Origin: Staphylococcus sp.
Lineage (GTDB): Bacteria > Bacteroidota > Bacteroidia > Bacteroidales > Muribaculaceae
DNA: 64,000 nucleotides
Reading direction: 5' to 3'
Assembly: GCA_023665865.1 (NCBI GenBank)
Contig: JAMPDC010000001.1
Location: forward strand, 1,996,662-2,060,661
Made by a program: the position numbers and the translations under genes
The notes under the pieces: generated by a model
What the model was told of the DNA's origin: nothing
Database searches by the model: none
What the model saw: the letters and a program-made list of their open reading frames with translations, nothing else
Shown here: positions 36,595-46,555 of the stretch, piece by piece
Layout of the letters: each line of letters opens with the position of its first letter
Position numbering within the stretch: the stretch's first letter is position 1

Positions 36595-37377
36595 TCAGGA
36601 AGGCTTACGGGTGCTCTCGTTTGAGAGAACGTAGGCCTTTACTTTTTGGAAGAGGTCGTTGGCAAATACAAATTCATTGAGAGCTTCGTTGGAAGTCTTG
36701 TAGATCTGGTGCATGTCGCCGACCCATTCACGGTATCCTTTGTTGATAAACACAATGTTTTCACCGATTCCGAGCACGGAGTTCATATCATGGGTATTGA
36801 TGATAGTCGTGATGTTATATTCATGGGTGATGTCGCTCAGCAGTTCGTCGATCAGGATCGATGTGCGGGGATCGAGACCGGAGTTCGGCTCGTCGCAGAA
36901 TAGATATTTTGGATTGAGAGCTATAGCACGGGCGATAGCCACACGCTTCTGCATGCCGCCTGAGATTTCTGACGGAAACTTCTTGTCGGCACCTTTGAGG
37001 TTGACTCGTTCGAGGCAGAACTGCGCGCGGTCGATCATCTCTGAATGGGTCATATCGGTAAACATCGTCAGCGGAAACATGACGTTGCCCAACACAGTCT
37101 CTGAGTCAAACAGGGCAGAGCCTTGAAAGAGCATGCCGATTTCCTTGCGCAGCGCTTTGACCTGATTCTGGTCCATCTTCAGGAGGTCTCTACCGTCATA
37201 AAGGATCTCTCCTTCCTCCGGGCGCAGGAGTCCTACCAGCGATTTGACGAGCACGGTCTTGCCCGAGCCGCTCTGTCCGATGATAAGGTTTGTCTTACCG
37301 GTATGGAAGGTGGCGCTGACATCGTGGAGGATTGTCTTGCCATCAAAGGATTTTGTGATGTTTTTGACTTCAATCAT
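36595..37377 (-). CDS. mlaF: MlaF-type lipid ABC transporter ATPase
   Basis: 260 residues from ATG 37375-37377 (MIEVKNITKSFDGKTILHDV). The longer frame to 37566 overlaps the permease gene and is rejected. Walker A is GQSGSGKT (34-41), signature ISGGMQKRVAIARA, Walker B YLFCDEPNSGLD and H-loop NTHDM. The MlaF-like C-terminus after INKGYREWVGD is short. The ATG overlaps the permease stop by 4 bp. It is expected to power phospholipid traffic between inner and outer membranes. The MCE substrate-binding subunit (MlaD) is not in this window's operon and may be encoded elsewhere. Confidence 0.9.
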   Translation of the reverse strand: MIEVKNITKSFDGKTILHDVSATFHTGKTNLIIGQSGSGKTVLVKSLVGLLRPEEGEILYDGRDLLKMDQNQVKALRKEIGMLFQGSALFDSETVLGNVMFPLTMFTDMTHSEMIDRAQFCLERVNLKGADKKFPSEISGGMQKRVAIARAIALNPKYLFCDEPNSGLDPRTSILIDELLSDITHEYNITTIINTHDMNSVLGIGENIVFINKGYREWVGDMHQIYKTSNEALNEFVFANDLFQKVKAYVLSNESTRKPS

Positions 37378-38123
37378 TGGAGCAGGAGTTTGGTCAGGAC
37401 GACGTCGAGTAGAAGGATGAGGATGCTTGATGCGACAACTGCATTGGTCGATGCTTTGCCGACTTCGAGGGCGCCACCTTTGACATAGTAGCCGTAGAAA
37501 GCGGCCACAGACGTGATGATAAACGAAAAGAAGAGTGATTTTATCAAACCGTACCAGACATACCATTCGGAGAACATGGTCTGAAGGCCGTAGATGAAAC
37601 GGCTGAGCGGGATGATGCCTGTGAAGATAGCGATCAGCACGCCTCCGAGGAAGGAGGTGAAGATACAGAAGACAACAAGCACAGGCATGTAGATCAGGAA
37701 GCCGATGATCTTTGGAAGAACGAGAAAATTGGCTGAATTTACGCCCATGATGTCAAGAGCGTCGATCTGCTCAGTGACTCGCATGGTGCCTATTTCCGAA
37801 GCGATGTTTGATCCGACTTTACCCGCGAGTATCAGGCAGAGGATTGAGTTGGAAAATTCGAGCAGGATGATCTCGCGTGTGGCCAGGCCGGTCGAGTAGG
37901 AGGGGACGAGAGGCGACACGATGTTGAGTTGCATCTGAATGGTGATGACCGCGCCGATGAAGAGTGAGATGACAATGACCAGGGGGATGGAGTCGACACC
38001 CAGCTTCGTTATCTCAAAGAAGGTGCGTTTGAAGAAGGTCTTCCATCTGTCGGGGACAGTGAAGACTTTCTTGATGAAGAGGCAGTAGGTGCCGAATGTG
38101 GTCAGAGAGTCTGTAATGATCAT
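37374..38123 (-). CDS. mlaE: MlaE-family ABC transporter permease
   Basis: 249 residues with five or six hydrophobic segments. The MlaE signature is visible: VDSIPLVIVISLFIGAVITIQ, then LVPSYSTGLATREIILLEFSNSI, and the core LAGKVGSNIASEIGTMRVTEQIDAL with EQIDAL. First gene of the mlaE-mlaF pair, overlapping mlaF by 4 bp. The family forms the membrane channel for lipid movement in the maintenance of outer-membrane asymmetry. Confidence 0.92.
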   Translation of the reverse strand: MIITDSLTTFGTYCLFIKKVFTVPDRWKTFFKRTFFEITKLGVDSIPLVIVISLFIGAVITIQMQLNIVSPLVPSYSTGLATREIILLEFSNSILCLILAGKVGSNIASEIGTMRVTEQIDALDIMGVNSANFLVLPKIIGFLIYMPVLVVFCIFTSFLGGVLIAIFTGIIPLSRFIYGLQTMFSEWYVWYGLIKSLFFSFIITSVAAFYGYYVKGGALEVGKASTNAVVASSILILLLDVVLTKLLLQ

Positions 38124-38229
38124 TACGGGAAGATTTGTATGTTATTCCTCTTGCAAAAGTAGCTATTTCTTTTTGAAAGAGGGTTAGGGTGTAGGTCAAA
38201 TGACCAGGATATATGCTCAAAATGAGAGT

Positions 38230-38276
38230 CGGGAGGGCAGATACATCAGTCTCTCCCTCCCGGCCCGCGTTTTTTT
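38230..38276 (+). terminator. Hairpin with T tract near the hisS stop
   Basis: CGGGAGGG (38230-38237) pairs with CCCTCCCG (38255-38262) with a 17-nt loop. A T run follows on the plus strand (38270-38276), reaching the hisS stop codon. On the minus strand, the direction of hisS, the stem is followed by only a mixed sequence, so its use for hisS is uncertain. Confidence 0.45.
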
Positions 38277-39636
38277 AAGCGAGTTCTTTGATAAGATCGT
38301 CGACGCAGAGTTGTTTCTGCTCGCCGGTTGTCATATTCTTGAGGGTTACACAGTTGTTTTCAAGTTCCGACTCGCCGATGATTGCCACAAACGGGATGCC
38401 GAGGGCGTCGGCGCGACTCATCTGCTTTTTCATCTTGGAAGCATCGGGATAGATTTCAGCCGCGATTCCGTGAGTGCGGAGTTGCTTGATAACTTCGAGT
38501 GAACGGACGGCCTCTGCCGGTCCGAAATTAGTAAACATCACCTTGGCTGCGCCTGCTATGTCGGCAGGATAGAGCTCGAGGGTGTTGAGGACATCATAGA
38601 TTCGGTCTGCGCCAAACGAGATGCCGACGCCGGAGACCCCGGGGAGACCGAAAACGCCGGTGAGGTTGTCGTAGCGACCACCGCCAGTGATGCTTCCGAT
38701 CTCTACATCGCGGGCCTTGACCTCGATGATGGTGCCGGTGTAGTAGTTGAGACCACGGGCAAGGCTGACGTCGAGCTCGAGATCAGCCAGGAGTCCGAGT
38801 CTCTTAGAGCCTTCCATGACCTCGCGCAGCTCCTCGACTCCTTTCAGACCGGTCTCGCTTCCGGCAAGGAGAGCTGAGAGTTGTTCAAGTCGCTCTTCAT
38901 TTGAGCCGGAGAGGGTGATGATCGGTGTGATCTTGTCGATGGCCTCTGTGCTGAGTCCACGCTCCGATAATTCAGCCTTCACATTGTCCAGACCTATCTT
39001 GTCGATCTTGTCGATGGCCACTGTGATGTCGACAATCTTGTCGGGGGCACCGACAAGTTCGGCAATGCCGGCGAGAACCTTGCGGTTGTTGAGCTTTATG
39101 GTAGTGCGGATGCCGAGACGGTGGAAGACCTCATCGACCATCTGCAGGAGTTCGATTTCGTTAAGTAGCGAGTCGGAACCGACTATGTCGGCGTCACATT
39201 GATAGAACTCGCGGTAACGCCCCTTCTGCGGACGGTCGGCACGCCACACCGGTTGAATCTGAAAACGCTTGAAGGGGAAAGAGAGTTCGTTGCGGTGCAT
39301 GACGACGAAGCGGGCGAAAGGCACAGTGAGGTCATAGCGTAGTCCTTTTTCGCAGATTTTCGGGACAAGGTGGACGCAATCGCCACTTTCAATCAGCGAC
39401 TGGTCAACGCCCTTGAGAAAGTCTCCTGAATTGAGGGTTTTGAACAGAAGTTTGTCACCTTCCTCACCATATTTCCCCATAAGAGTCGACAGATTTTCCA
39501 TTGCCGGAGTCTCAATTTGTTGGAAACCAAAAAGATGAAAGACAGTGCGGATAGTATCGAATATATAATTTCTGCGGGCCATTTCTGCCGGAGAAAAGTC
39601 TCTGGTACCTTTGGGAATTGACGGTTTCTGTGCCAT
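38275..39636 (-). CDS. hisS: Histidyl-tRNA synthetase
   Basis: 453 residues. Class II synthetase motifs: the N-terminal [23 protein letters not shown]; motif 2 with [20 protein letters not shown]; the histidine motifs [15 protein letters not shown] and [12 protein letters not shown]; motif 3 [15 protein letters not shown]. The C-terminal anticodon-binding domain carries [23 protein letters not shown]. The length is normal. Transcribed divergently from nfo from an overlapping promoter region (39681-39711). Confidence 0.96.
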   Translation of the reverse strand: MAQKPSIPKGTRDFSPAEMARRNYIFDTIRTVFHLFGFQQIETPAMENLSTLMGKYGEEGDKLLFKTLNSGDFLKGVDQSLIESGDCVHLVPKICEKGLRYDLTVPFARFVVMHRNELSFPFKRFQIQPVWRADRPQKGRYREFYQCDADIVGSDSLLNEIELLQMVDEVFHRLGIRTTIKLNNRKVLAGIAELVGAPDKIVDITVAIDKIDKIGLDNVKAELSERGLSTEAIDKITPIITLSGSNEERLEQLSALLAGSETGLKGVEELREVMEGSKRLGLLADLELDVSLARGLNYYTGTIIEVKARDVEIGSITGGGRYDNLTGVFGLPGVSGVGISFGADRIYDVLNTLELYPADIAGAAKVMFTNFGPAEAVRSLEVIKQLRTHGIAAEIYPDASKMKKQMSRADALGIPFVAIIGESELENNCVTLKNMTTGEQKQLCVDDLIKELA

Positions 39637-39680
39637 AATTTTGGATTGTGAGGAGGTTTAGAAATGTTAGCTTTATTTTT

Positions 39681-39711
39681 TTGCAAAGGTACGGATTTTT
39701 TGCTAATTTTG
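39681..39711. promoter_or_regulatory. Divergent, overlapping promoters for hisS and nfo
   Basis: Plus strand (nfo): TTG 39681-39683, 20-bp spacer, TAATTTTG 39704-39711. Minus strand (hisS): the -7 element TACCTTTG is the complement of 39684-39691, immediately abutting the nfo -33 element; the hisS -33 is weak. The two promoters occupy the same DNA, so polymerase binding should be mutually exclusive. Confidence 0.65.
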
Positions 39712-39741
39712 CGAAAATTTAATGCGTAATCATACTTATCA

Positions 39742-40584
39742 ATGAAATACATCGGGGCTCATGTCTCCTCGGAGCAAGGCGTAAGCCATGCTCCGGTCAA
39801 TGCACACCTGATCGGTGCCAAATCTTTTGCGCTCTTCACGAGAAATCCCTCGCGTTGGGCTTCCAAACCTATACAAGCTGCGGAAGCTGAGGCTTTTAAA
39901 GAGAATTGTGTGAAATATGGCTATACACCCGATGTAATCCTGCCTCACGATAGTTTCCTAATCAATCTCGGTTCCCCGGACAGCGAGAAACTTGCGAAAT
40001 CGCGCGCGGCTTTCCTCGACGAACTGCACCGCTGCGAGCAACTTGGACTGACGATGCTCAATTTCCATCCCGGTTCACATCTGAAAGAGATGGAGCCCGA
40101 TGCCTGTCTTGACCTCATAGCCGAGTCGCTCAACATAGCGCTCGAAAAGACCGCCGGGGTGAAGGCTGTCATCGAAAACACCGCGGGGCAGGGAAGCAAT
40201 CTCGGATATACTTTCGAACAGATTGCCCGTATCATTGACAAGGTTGACGACAAGACCCGTGTCGGGGTCTGCATAGATACCTGCCATGCCTATACAGCCG
40301 GCTATGATATGGTCGGGGAGGAGGCCTACAATGCCACGTGGTCGGAGTTTGACAAAGTCATCGGCATGAAATATCTTTCGGGAATGCATCTCAACGACAC
40401 TCTGAAAAAGCTTGGATCGAGAGTTGACCGCCATGCCTCGCTGCTCACAGGGAATCTTGATGAATCATTCTGGCGACGACTCATGAACGACCCGAGAATG
40501 AATGGAATACCGCTTATCCTTGAGACACCAAACGAGGAAATATGGGCGGAGGAAATCCGTCAGCTCTATGCCATGATAGATTGA
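39742..40584 (+). CDS. nfo: Endonuclease IV (AP endonuclease)
   Basis: 280 residues. This TIM-barrel tri-zinc enzyme cuts 5' of abasic sites in base-excision repair. Motifs: MKYIGAHVSSEQGV at the start, NFHPGSHL (metal His), VIENTAGQGSNLGYTFEQ (metal Glu), VGVCIDTCHAYTAGYD (Asp/His cluster) and GMHLNDTLKKLGSRVDRHAS, plus LILETPNEEIW near the C-terminus. The length is standard. Single gene followed by the MFS transporter after 84 bp. Confidence 0.96.
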   Translation: MKYIGAHVSSEQGVSHAPVNAHLIGAKSFALFTRNPSRWASKPIQAAEAEAFKENCVKYGYTPDVILPHDSFLINLGSPDSEKLAKSRAAFLDELHRCEQLGLTMLNFHPGSHLKEMEPDACLDLIAESLNIALEKTAGVKAVIENTAGQGSNLGYTFEQIARIIDKVDDKTRVGVCIDTCHAYTAGYDMVGEEAYNATWSEFDKVIGMKYLSGMHLNDTLKKLGSRVDRHASLLTGNLDESFWRRLMNDPRMNGIPLILETPNEEIWAEEIRQLYAMID

Positions 40585-40668
40585 AGACTTCCGTAGCAAC
40601 GGAGAGACAATACATTTTGAAAAACTATATTATTTTAAGGATTATATCTATTACACTTACCTACGATT

Positions 40669-42000
40669 ATGATTAAGAATAAACCGGACCAAAGTTTTAT
40701 GAAGCTCTGGAATTTGAGTTTCGGCTTTTTCGGAGTTCAGATTGCCTATGCACTCCAGAGCGCAAACATCTCACGAATATTTGCGACTCTTGGCGCTGAC
40801 CCACATTCGCTCAGCTTCTTCTGGATTCTTCCCCCGCTGATGGGAATTATCGTGCAACCGCTGGTCGGTGCCGCGAGTGACCGTACATGGAACAGATTCG
40901 GACGTCGTCTGCCATATCTCCTGCTCGGAGCTGCGATCGCTGTGATAGTCATGTGTCTTCTTCCCAATGCCGGTAGTTTCGGACTGACCGTCGGAGGTGC
41001 GATGATATTCGGCTTCATAGCGCTGATGTTTCTCGACACGTCGATCAACATGGCCATGCAGCCTTTCAAGATGCTCGTAGGCGATCAGGTCAATGAGCGC
41101 CAGAAAGGTCTTGCCTATTCAATACAGAGTTTTCTCTGCAATGCCGGTAGTCTCGTCGGCTATCTCGCCCCGATCACACTGACTGCTATCGGTGTTAGCA
41201 ATCTCGCTCCAGCCGGTCAGGTTCCTGATGCCGTGACCTACTCGTTCTATATCGGAGCGGCTGTGCTTATCCTTTGTGTCATCTATAGCTTTGCCACTAT
41301 CCGTGAGATGCCTCCGAGAGAATATGCGGAATATCATGGCATTTCCGAGGAACAGAAGGAGGAGAAGAGCGGCATGCTTCATCTCTTGCGTCATGCTCCA
41401 TCGGCCTTCTGGACAGTTGGTCTCGTGCAGTTTTTCTGCTGGGCAGCTTTCCTTTATATGTGGACCTATACGCCCGGCGCGATCGCCGATACAGTATGGG
41501 GTACTACCGACACCAATTCAGAAGCCTATCAGGATGCCGGCAACTGGGTCGGAGTCCTCTTCGCAGTTCAGGCTGTAGGTTCTGTCATCTGGGCTGTGGT
41601 AATACCTCGCTTCAAGAGCCACAAGGTTGTCTATGCCGTCAGCCTTCTTCTCGGTGCGGCTGGCTTTATCTCCACCTTGTTTATCACCAGTAAGATTGTT
41701 CTCTTCATCTCATTCCTGCTGATAGGTTGTGCATGGGCCGCAATGCTTGCGCTTCCTTTCACGATTCTTACCAATTCAATTTCGGGCAAGAATATGGGCA
41801 CATATCTCGGTCTTTTCAACGGCACTATCTGCGTGCCTCAGATCTGTGCGGCAGCCTTGGGCGGTTTAGTGCTCTCGCTCCTTGGAGGCCGTCAGGTCAA
41901 CATGCTTGTGCTTGCAGGTGTGCTTCTCATAATTGGTGCTCTGTGTGTATCTATGGTCAAGGAGGCCTATGCGGAGCCAACACATTCAGTAGAGGAATAA
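40669..42000 (+). CDS. MFS transporter, SLC45/sugar-type
   Basis: 443 residues with about 12 hydrophobic segments. It starts with LWNLSFGFFGVQIAYALQSANISRIFATLGAD, followed by QPLVGAASDRTWNRFGRRLPYLLLG, the SLC45/GPH-like loop-2 motif (D-x-x-x-x-R-x-G-R-R). It resembles bacterial SLC45-type carriers often associated with maltose or other disaccharides. The substrate is not assigned because no saccharide gene is adjacent. It ends at a strong bidirectional terminator. Confidence 0.85.
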   Translation: MIKNKPDQSFMKLWNLSFGFFGVQIAYALQSANISRIFATLGADPHSLSFFWILPPLMGIIVQPLVGAASDRTWNRFGRRLPYLLLGAAIAVIVMCLLPNAGSFGLTVGGAMIFGFIALMFLDTSINMAMQPFKMLVGDQVNERQKGLAYSIQSFLCNAGSLVGYLAPITLTAIGVSNLAPAGQVPDAVTYSFYIGAAVLILCVIYSFATIREMPPREYAEYHGISEEQKEEKSGMLHLLRHAPSAFWTVGLVQFFCWAAFLYMWTYTPGAIADTVWGTTDTNSEAYQDAGNWVGVLFAVQAVGSVIWAVVIPRFKSHKVVYAVSLLLGAAGFISTLFITSKIVLFISFLLIGCAWAAMLALPFTILTNSISGKNMGTYLGLFNGTICVPQICAAALGGLVLSLLGGRQVNMLVLAGVLLIIGALCVSMVKEAYAEPTHSVEE

Positions 42001-42027
42001 GTCATTCCTGACATAGTCATAAAATAA

Positions 42028-42075
42028 ATCCCCGGAAAGGCTGCATTGATTGCAACTCCGTTCCGGGGATTTTTG
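42028..42075. terminator. Bidirectional terminator between MFS and MATE genes
   Basis: ATCCCCGGAA (42028-42037) pairs with TTCCGGGGAT (42061-42070), with an inner TGCA/TGCA. A T5 run follows on the plus strand, and an A-rich flank on the left (T-rich for minus-strand transcripts) serves the MATE operon. Confidence 0.85.
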
Positions 42076-42095
42076 TGTCATGTAGGGGGGATATT

Positions 42096-43379
42096 TCAGA
42101 TTCTGTGGCGCAGAAGAGTGAGAACAAGACCACGGGTCAGCAGATAGGCCAGAAAGGCGATCCACAGACCATGGTTGCCGAGTAGCGGGAAGAGGAAATA
42201 GTAGGCGATGAAGTAGACTGCGGTAGAGATTGCGATGGATATAAGCATCTCACGTGTGCGTGTCGCTCCGATGAAGACACCATCCCATGTGAAGGCTGCG
42301 AATCCTACCGCCGGGATTGCTATGACCCAGTAGAAAAATTCCTTTGACGAGGCTATGATTCCCGGGTCGTCACTGAGAAGTGTCATCAGCCATTCTCCTC
42401 CCACGGCATAGATAATGGTAAAAAGAGCGACCATTACAACGCTCCATTTGAATAGCGCCTTGATGGTGGAATGGAGACCGTCGAAATCTTTGCGGCCAAT
42501 ATAATTTCCGCATAGCGATTCGCCGGCAAAAGCGAATCCGTCCATGAAATAGGAGAAAAGTGTGAAAAATTGCATGAGCAGTGTGTTGACAGCAAGAATT
42601 TGCGTGCCTTGGGTAGAACCTGTGCGTGTAAACCATACTGTCACTGCTATCAGGCATACGGTGCGCAGAAAAATGTTGATGTTAATCGAAAAGAATCGCT
42701 TCAGCTCCGTGGGTTCGAGGATAGCATTGAGACTCTTTAGCTTCGGATGATAGATGCGTATTGCTGTCGTCATAGCGGCGATAAATCCAAGCCACTGGGC
42801 ACAGAGAGTGCCCGTGGCTACGCCTGTGATTTTCATCCCGAAGCCGTAGACAAGCATGAGACTTATGACAATGTTTGATATATTGATTATAAAAGCAACG
42901 CGCATCGGGGTTTTGGCATCTTTCTGTCCGAGAAACCAACCGGAGACAACAAAGGCTCCAAGTGAGGCGGGTGCTCCCCAGATCAATATGGAGAAGTATT
43001 GGTTGACCATGTCTTTCAAACCTGGCTCGATCTTGAAAAGCACGACAGCAAACTTGAAAATCACCCCTTGCATACCCACCATCAGTATGGATGCAACGGC
43101 GACAACAAGCAGACCGCGGAGCAACACGAGATCGCTGCCTTGACGGTCATTGGCTCCGTGGGCTTGCGCAGTCAGGCCGCTCGACCCCATGCGCAGGAAG
43201 GCGAACAGCCAGTAGAGCATGTTGAATATGGTACCACCGACAGCAATGGCGGCAATATAGTCGGCACTCCCCATATGACCAACAATCACCACATCCATCA
43301 GCGCGAGCAGTGGTGTGGTGATGTTGGTTACAATCGAGGGTACTGCGATAGACAGTATGTCACGATTAGTCTGTTTCAT
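42096..43379 (-). CDS. MATE-family efflux transporter
   Basis: 427 residues from ATG 43377-43379 (MKQTNRDILSIAVPSIVTNI). A TTG codon directly upstream is unlikely to be used. Two MATE halves with about 12 hydrophobic segments are seen, with LALMDVVIVGHMGSADYIAA near the N-terminus. This is the DinF-like subgroup by length and N-terminus. It would export cationic drugs or metabolites using Na+ or H+. Last gene of the lysC-lysA-OPT-MATE run, 6 bp after the OPT stop. Confidence 0.9.
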   Translation of the reverse strand: MKQTNRDILSIAVPSIVTNITTPLLALMDVVIVGHMGSADYIAAIAVGGTIFNMLYWLFAFLRMGSSGLTAQAHGANDRQGSDLVLLRGLLVVAVASILMVGMQGVIFKFAVVLFKIEPGLKDMVNQYFSILIWGAPASLGAFVVSGWFLGQKDAKTPMRVAFIINISNIVISLMLVYGFGMKITGVATGTLCAQWLGFIAAMTTAIRIYHPKLKSLNAILEPTELKRFFSININIFLRTVCLIAVTVWFTRTGSTQGTQILAVNTLLMQFFTLFSYFMDGFAFAGESLCGNYIGRKDFDGLHSTIKALFKWSVVMVALFTIIYAVGGEWLMTLLSDDPGIIASSKEFFYWVIAIPAVGFAAFTWDGVFIGATRTREMLISIAISTAVYFIAYYFLFPLLGNHGLWIAFLAYLLTRGLVLTLLRHRI

Positions 43380-43385
43380 CAAAGA

Positions 43386-45380
43386 TCAGTCTTTGAGGCT
43401 CTTGGCTTTCATTGATTCCCAGATGAGGTAGATGATAAGAAGAGCATAGACTGCGAGACCGGCCCATTGGGTCGAGATGGCATCCATAGGGTTGTCATAC
43501 TCATATCCGAGGAAGCGGGTCAGGGCTGCGAATACGCCGAAGAGAGCGCCACCGGCTATAAGACCGGAAGAGATGAGGGTGCCACGGTCACGGCGTGAGT
43601 CATTGACAGCTTTGTCTTTCGATCGGCTGCCGACAAACCATGCGATTGCTCCACCGACAAGCAGCGGGGTGTTGAGCTGGAGAGGGATGAACATGCCGAG
43701 GCAGAAAGCGAGAGCCGGCACACCAAGCCAGTTGAGAAGAAGTGCGAGGATGGCGCCGACCATATAGAGAATCCACGGAGTGTCGCCGCCCATCATGAGA
43801 GGCTCGATCACTTTGGCCATAGCGTTGGCCTGAGGGGCTACGAGCGCGTTCTCACCGGTGAATCCATAGACCTGGTTGAGCAGAAGGATGACACCACCGA
43901 CAGTAGCTGCGGAGACGAGCGTGCCGAGGAACTTCCAGCTTTCCTGTTTTTTAGGGGTTGAACCGAGCCAGTATCCTACCTTGAGGTCAGTGACAAAGCC
44001 TCCGGCCATTGAGAGGGCTGTGCAGACAACACCGCCGATGACCATTGAAGCCACGATGCCGGATGTGCCGCTCAGACCGATACCTACGAAGATCGCCGAT
44101 GCGATGATGAGGGTCATCAGAGTCATGCCCGACACGGGGTTGGAACCGACGATGGCAATGGCGTTGGCTGCCACAGTGGTGAAGAGGAAGGCGATGACTA
44201 CGACTACGATCCATGCGACGAGTGCCTGCCAGAAGGTATTGATGACACCAAACCAGAAGAATATCAATACGGCCACAAGGGCTATGGCGACAAAGAAGAC
44301 GATGTGTTTCATCGAGATGTCGTTTTGCCAGCGGACGGTGGCCGCTGTGTCGGACTTACCACGGAGTTCGCGTCCGGCAAGCCCGACAGCACTACGGATG
44401 ATGCCCCACGACTTTACGATACCGATGATACCGGCCATGGCGATGCCACCGATGCCTATGAGTCGTGCATAGTCGGCGAAGATGGCCTCAGGAGCCATAG
44501 CGGTGATCTCCGTGCTGCCATAGGTGCCGAGCAGTGGTATGAGTACCCACCATACGAAGACTGAACCGGCGAAAATGATGAAGGCATAGTTGAGACCGAT
44601 GATGTAGCCGAGGCCGAGGACTGCGGCACCGGTGTTGCAACTGACAACGAGTTTGGTCTTCTCGGCAAGAGTCTGTCCCCAACCGGTCACGGCCGTGTTG
44701 AGGATGCCGGCCCACCATCCGAATGTTTCGACTATATAATCATATAGACCACCGATGAGCGATGCGATGACAAGAGTCTTGGCTTGCCCGTCGTTTTTCG
44801 AGGAGGCTTTGCCGAGACCGCTTGCAAGCACCTGGGTAGTGGCTGTCGCTTCGGGGAAAGGATACTTTCCGTGCATGTCCTTCACGAAATACTTACGGAA
44901 GGGGATGAAGAAGAGTATGCCGAGTATGCCACCGAGCAGTGAGCTCAGGAATATCTGGAAGAAGTTGACTGAGATGTCCGGATATTTTGCCTGAAGGATG
45001 TAGAGCGCGGGGAGTGTGAAGATGGCTCCGGCAACAATGACACCTGAACATGCACCGATGCTCTGGATGATGACATTCTGACCGAGTGGATTGGACTTTT
45101 TCAAGGCGCCGGAGAGTCCGACGGCAATGATTGCGATAGGAATGGCGGCCTCGAATACCTGCCCGACCTTGAGGCCGAGATATGCAGCGGCGGCGCTGAA
45201 AACGATTGCGAGTATGAGGCCCATGCTCACGGAGTAGGGCGTTGCCTCGGGATAGTCGTGGGCCGGGTGCATTATAGGCCTGTAGACTTCATCTTCGCCA
45301 AGTTCCCGGAATGCGTTTTCGGGAAGTTCGAGCGGATCGGCATCGGCATAAAATTCCTTTGCCTCTTTTGAATTTGACAT
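43386..45380 (-). CDS. OPT-family oligopeptide transporter
   Basis: 664 residues with many hydrophobic segments (about 14-16). The family signature SMGLILAIVFSAAAAYLGLKVGQVFEAAIPIAI opens the protein. NVIIQSIGACSGVIVAGAIFTLPAL and GKYPFPEATATTQVL follow. The C-terminal half has GNLxxGTP-like elements. The prokaryotic OPT group transports oligopeptides or metal-chelating peptides. Encoded 20 bp after lysA and 6 bp before the MATE gene, so it is part of that operon. Uptake of cell-wall-derived or lysine-containing peptides is a reasonable guess from context only. Confidence 0.9.
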   Translation of the reverse strand: MSNSKEAKEFYADADPLELPENAFRELGEDEVYRPIMHPAHDYPEATPYSVSMGLILAIVFSAAAAYLGLKVGQVFEAAIPIAIIAVGLSGALKKSNPLGQNVIIQSIGACSGVIVAGAIFTLPALYILQAKYPDISVNFFQIFLSSLLGGILGILFFIPFRKYFVKDMHGKYPFPEATATTQVLASGLGKASSKNDGQAKTLVIASLIGGLYDYIVETFGWWAGILNTAVTGWGQTLAEKTKLVVSCNTGAAVLGLGYIIGLNYAFIIFAGSVFVWWVLIPLLGTYGSTEITAMAPEAIFADYARLIGIGGIAMAGIIGIVKSWGIIRSAVGLAGRELRGKSDTAATVRWQNDISMKHIVFFVAIALVAVLIFFWFGVINTFWQALVAWIVVVVIAFLFTTVAANAIAIVGSNPVSGMTLMTLIIASAIFVGIGLSGTSGIVASMVIGGVVCTALSMAGGFVTDLKVGYWLGSTPKKQESWKFLGTLVSAATVGGVILLLNQVYGFTGENALVAPQANAMAKVIEPLMMGGDTPWILYMVGAILALLLNWLGVPALAFCLGMFIPLQLNTPLLVGGAIAWFVGSRSKDKAVNDSRRDRGTLISSGLIAGGALFGVFAALTRFLGYEYDNPMDAISTQWAGLAVYALLIIYLIWESMKAKSLKD

Positions 45381-45400
45381 GATGTTAGAAATGTGATGTG

Positions 45401-46552
45401 TTATTGTTCAGAGAAATATGACGGGGGGAAGGGACGGCAGTTGTAGCGCGATGCCATGATCTCACCGTAGGCGCCAGCCGATCGCAAGGCCAGAAGGTCT
45501 CCACGCTTTACAAGCGGCAATGTCTCGTCTTGACCGAAGCAGTCGGATGACTCGCAAATAGGGCCGACGACATCATAGTGGTGGAGCTCACCGTTGGGAT
45601 TGGTAATATTTTCAATCTTGTGGTGGGCATTGTAGAGGGCGGGACGGATGAGATCGCTCATGCCGGCGTCAATTATAGCGAAACGCTTTGAGACACCGTT
45701 CTTGATGTAGAGTACCCGAGAGATCAGCGAGCCACACTGGGCTACGACGGAGCGGCCAAGTTCGAAGTGGACTTCCTGGTCGGGACGCAGACGCAGGTGG
45801 TTGTGGAATGTCCTGAAATATCCCTCGAAGTCTGGGATGGGATGGCGTTCGGGATGTGAGTAGTCGATGCCAAGACCTCCGCCGACGTTGATTGAAGAGA
45901 AGTAGATGCCTCGCTCATTGTATTCATCCTGAAGACGGTTGATAGTCTCGCAGAGCATGATAAACGGTTCGGTCTCGGTAATCTGTGAACCGATATGGAA
46001 GTGGAGTCCCTTCAGGTCGATGTTGGGGAGAGTGCAGGCCAAAGAGACTATGCCAGGGAGCATCTCAAGGTTGATGCCGAATTTGTTTTCAGCGAGACCT
46101 GTAGTGATGTAGGCGTGGGTATGGGCGTCGATATTTGGGTTGACACGAATCGCAATGCGGGCTGTCTTGCCCATCTCGGTTGCGATCTGGCTGATGACTC
46201 TCAGTTCGGGCTCAGACTCAATGTTGAAACATTCGATGTCTTTCTCAAGGCCGAGGCGGATCTCGCGGTCGCTCTTGCCGACACCTGCATAGACGATGCG
46301 GTCGCCACGGAATCCAGCTTCAAGCGCAGTCTCTATCTCCCAGCCGCTGACGCAGTCCACACCAAGTCCAGCAGCCTGTATGCAGCGCAGGATTCCGGGA
46401 TTGGCATTGGCTTTGATCGCATAGTGAACTTTGAAATGGGGGTCGCGGGCTGTGCGCTTGATCTCTTTCAGGGTGCGGTCAAGAAGCTTGAGGTCGTAGA
46501 AATAGAACGGGGTCTGAAGTGATCCGAATTCTTCGATAGGGAAACGTGTCAT
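45401..46552 (-). CDS. lysA: Diaminopimelate decarboxylase
   Basis: 383 residues. This PLP enzyme converts meso-diaminopimelate to lysine, the last step of the pathway. The PLP lysine is Lys47 in HYAIKANANP. HFHIGSQ, INVGGGLGIDY (phosphate-binding Gly loop), the late CESSDCFGQDE (active-site Cys contributed across the dimer) and GAYGEIMASRYN are typical. Slightly short compared with the 400-420 residue family members, as in other Bacteroidetes. It starts 3 bp after lysC. Confidence 0.95.
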   Translation of the reverse strand: MTRFPIEEFGSLQTPFYFYDLKLLDRTLKEIKRTARDPHFKVHYAIKANANPGILRCIQAAGLGVDCVSGWEIETALEAGFRGDRIVYAGVGKSDREIRLGLEKDIECFNIESEPELRVISQIATEMGKTARIAIRVNPNIDAHTHAYITTGLAENKFGINLEMLPGIVSLACTLPNIDLKGLHFHIGSQITETEPFIMLCETINRLQDEYNERGIYFSSINVGGGLGIDYSHPERHPIPDFEGYFRTFHNHLRLRPDQEVHFELGRSVVAQCGSLISRVLYIKNGVSKRFAIIDAGMSDLIRPALYNAHHKIENITNPNGELHHYDVVGPICESSDCFGQDETLPLVKRGDLLALRSAGAYGEIMASRYNCRPFPPSYFSEQ

Positions 46553-46555
46553 TTG

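Noticed and set aside
37378..37566. N-terminal extension of MlaF
   Set aside because: Arg/His-rich sequence lying inside the mlaE coding region; the ATG at 37377 gives a normal ABC ATPase start.
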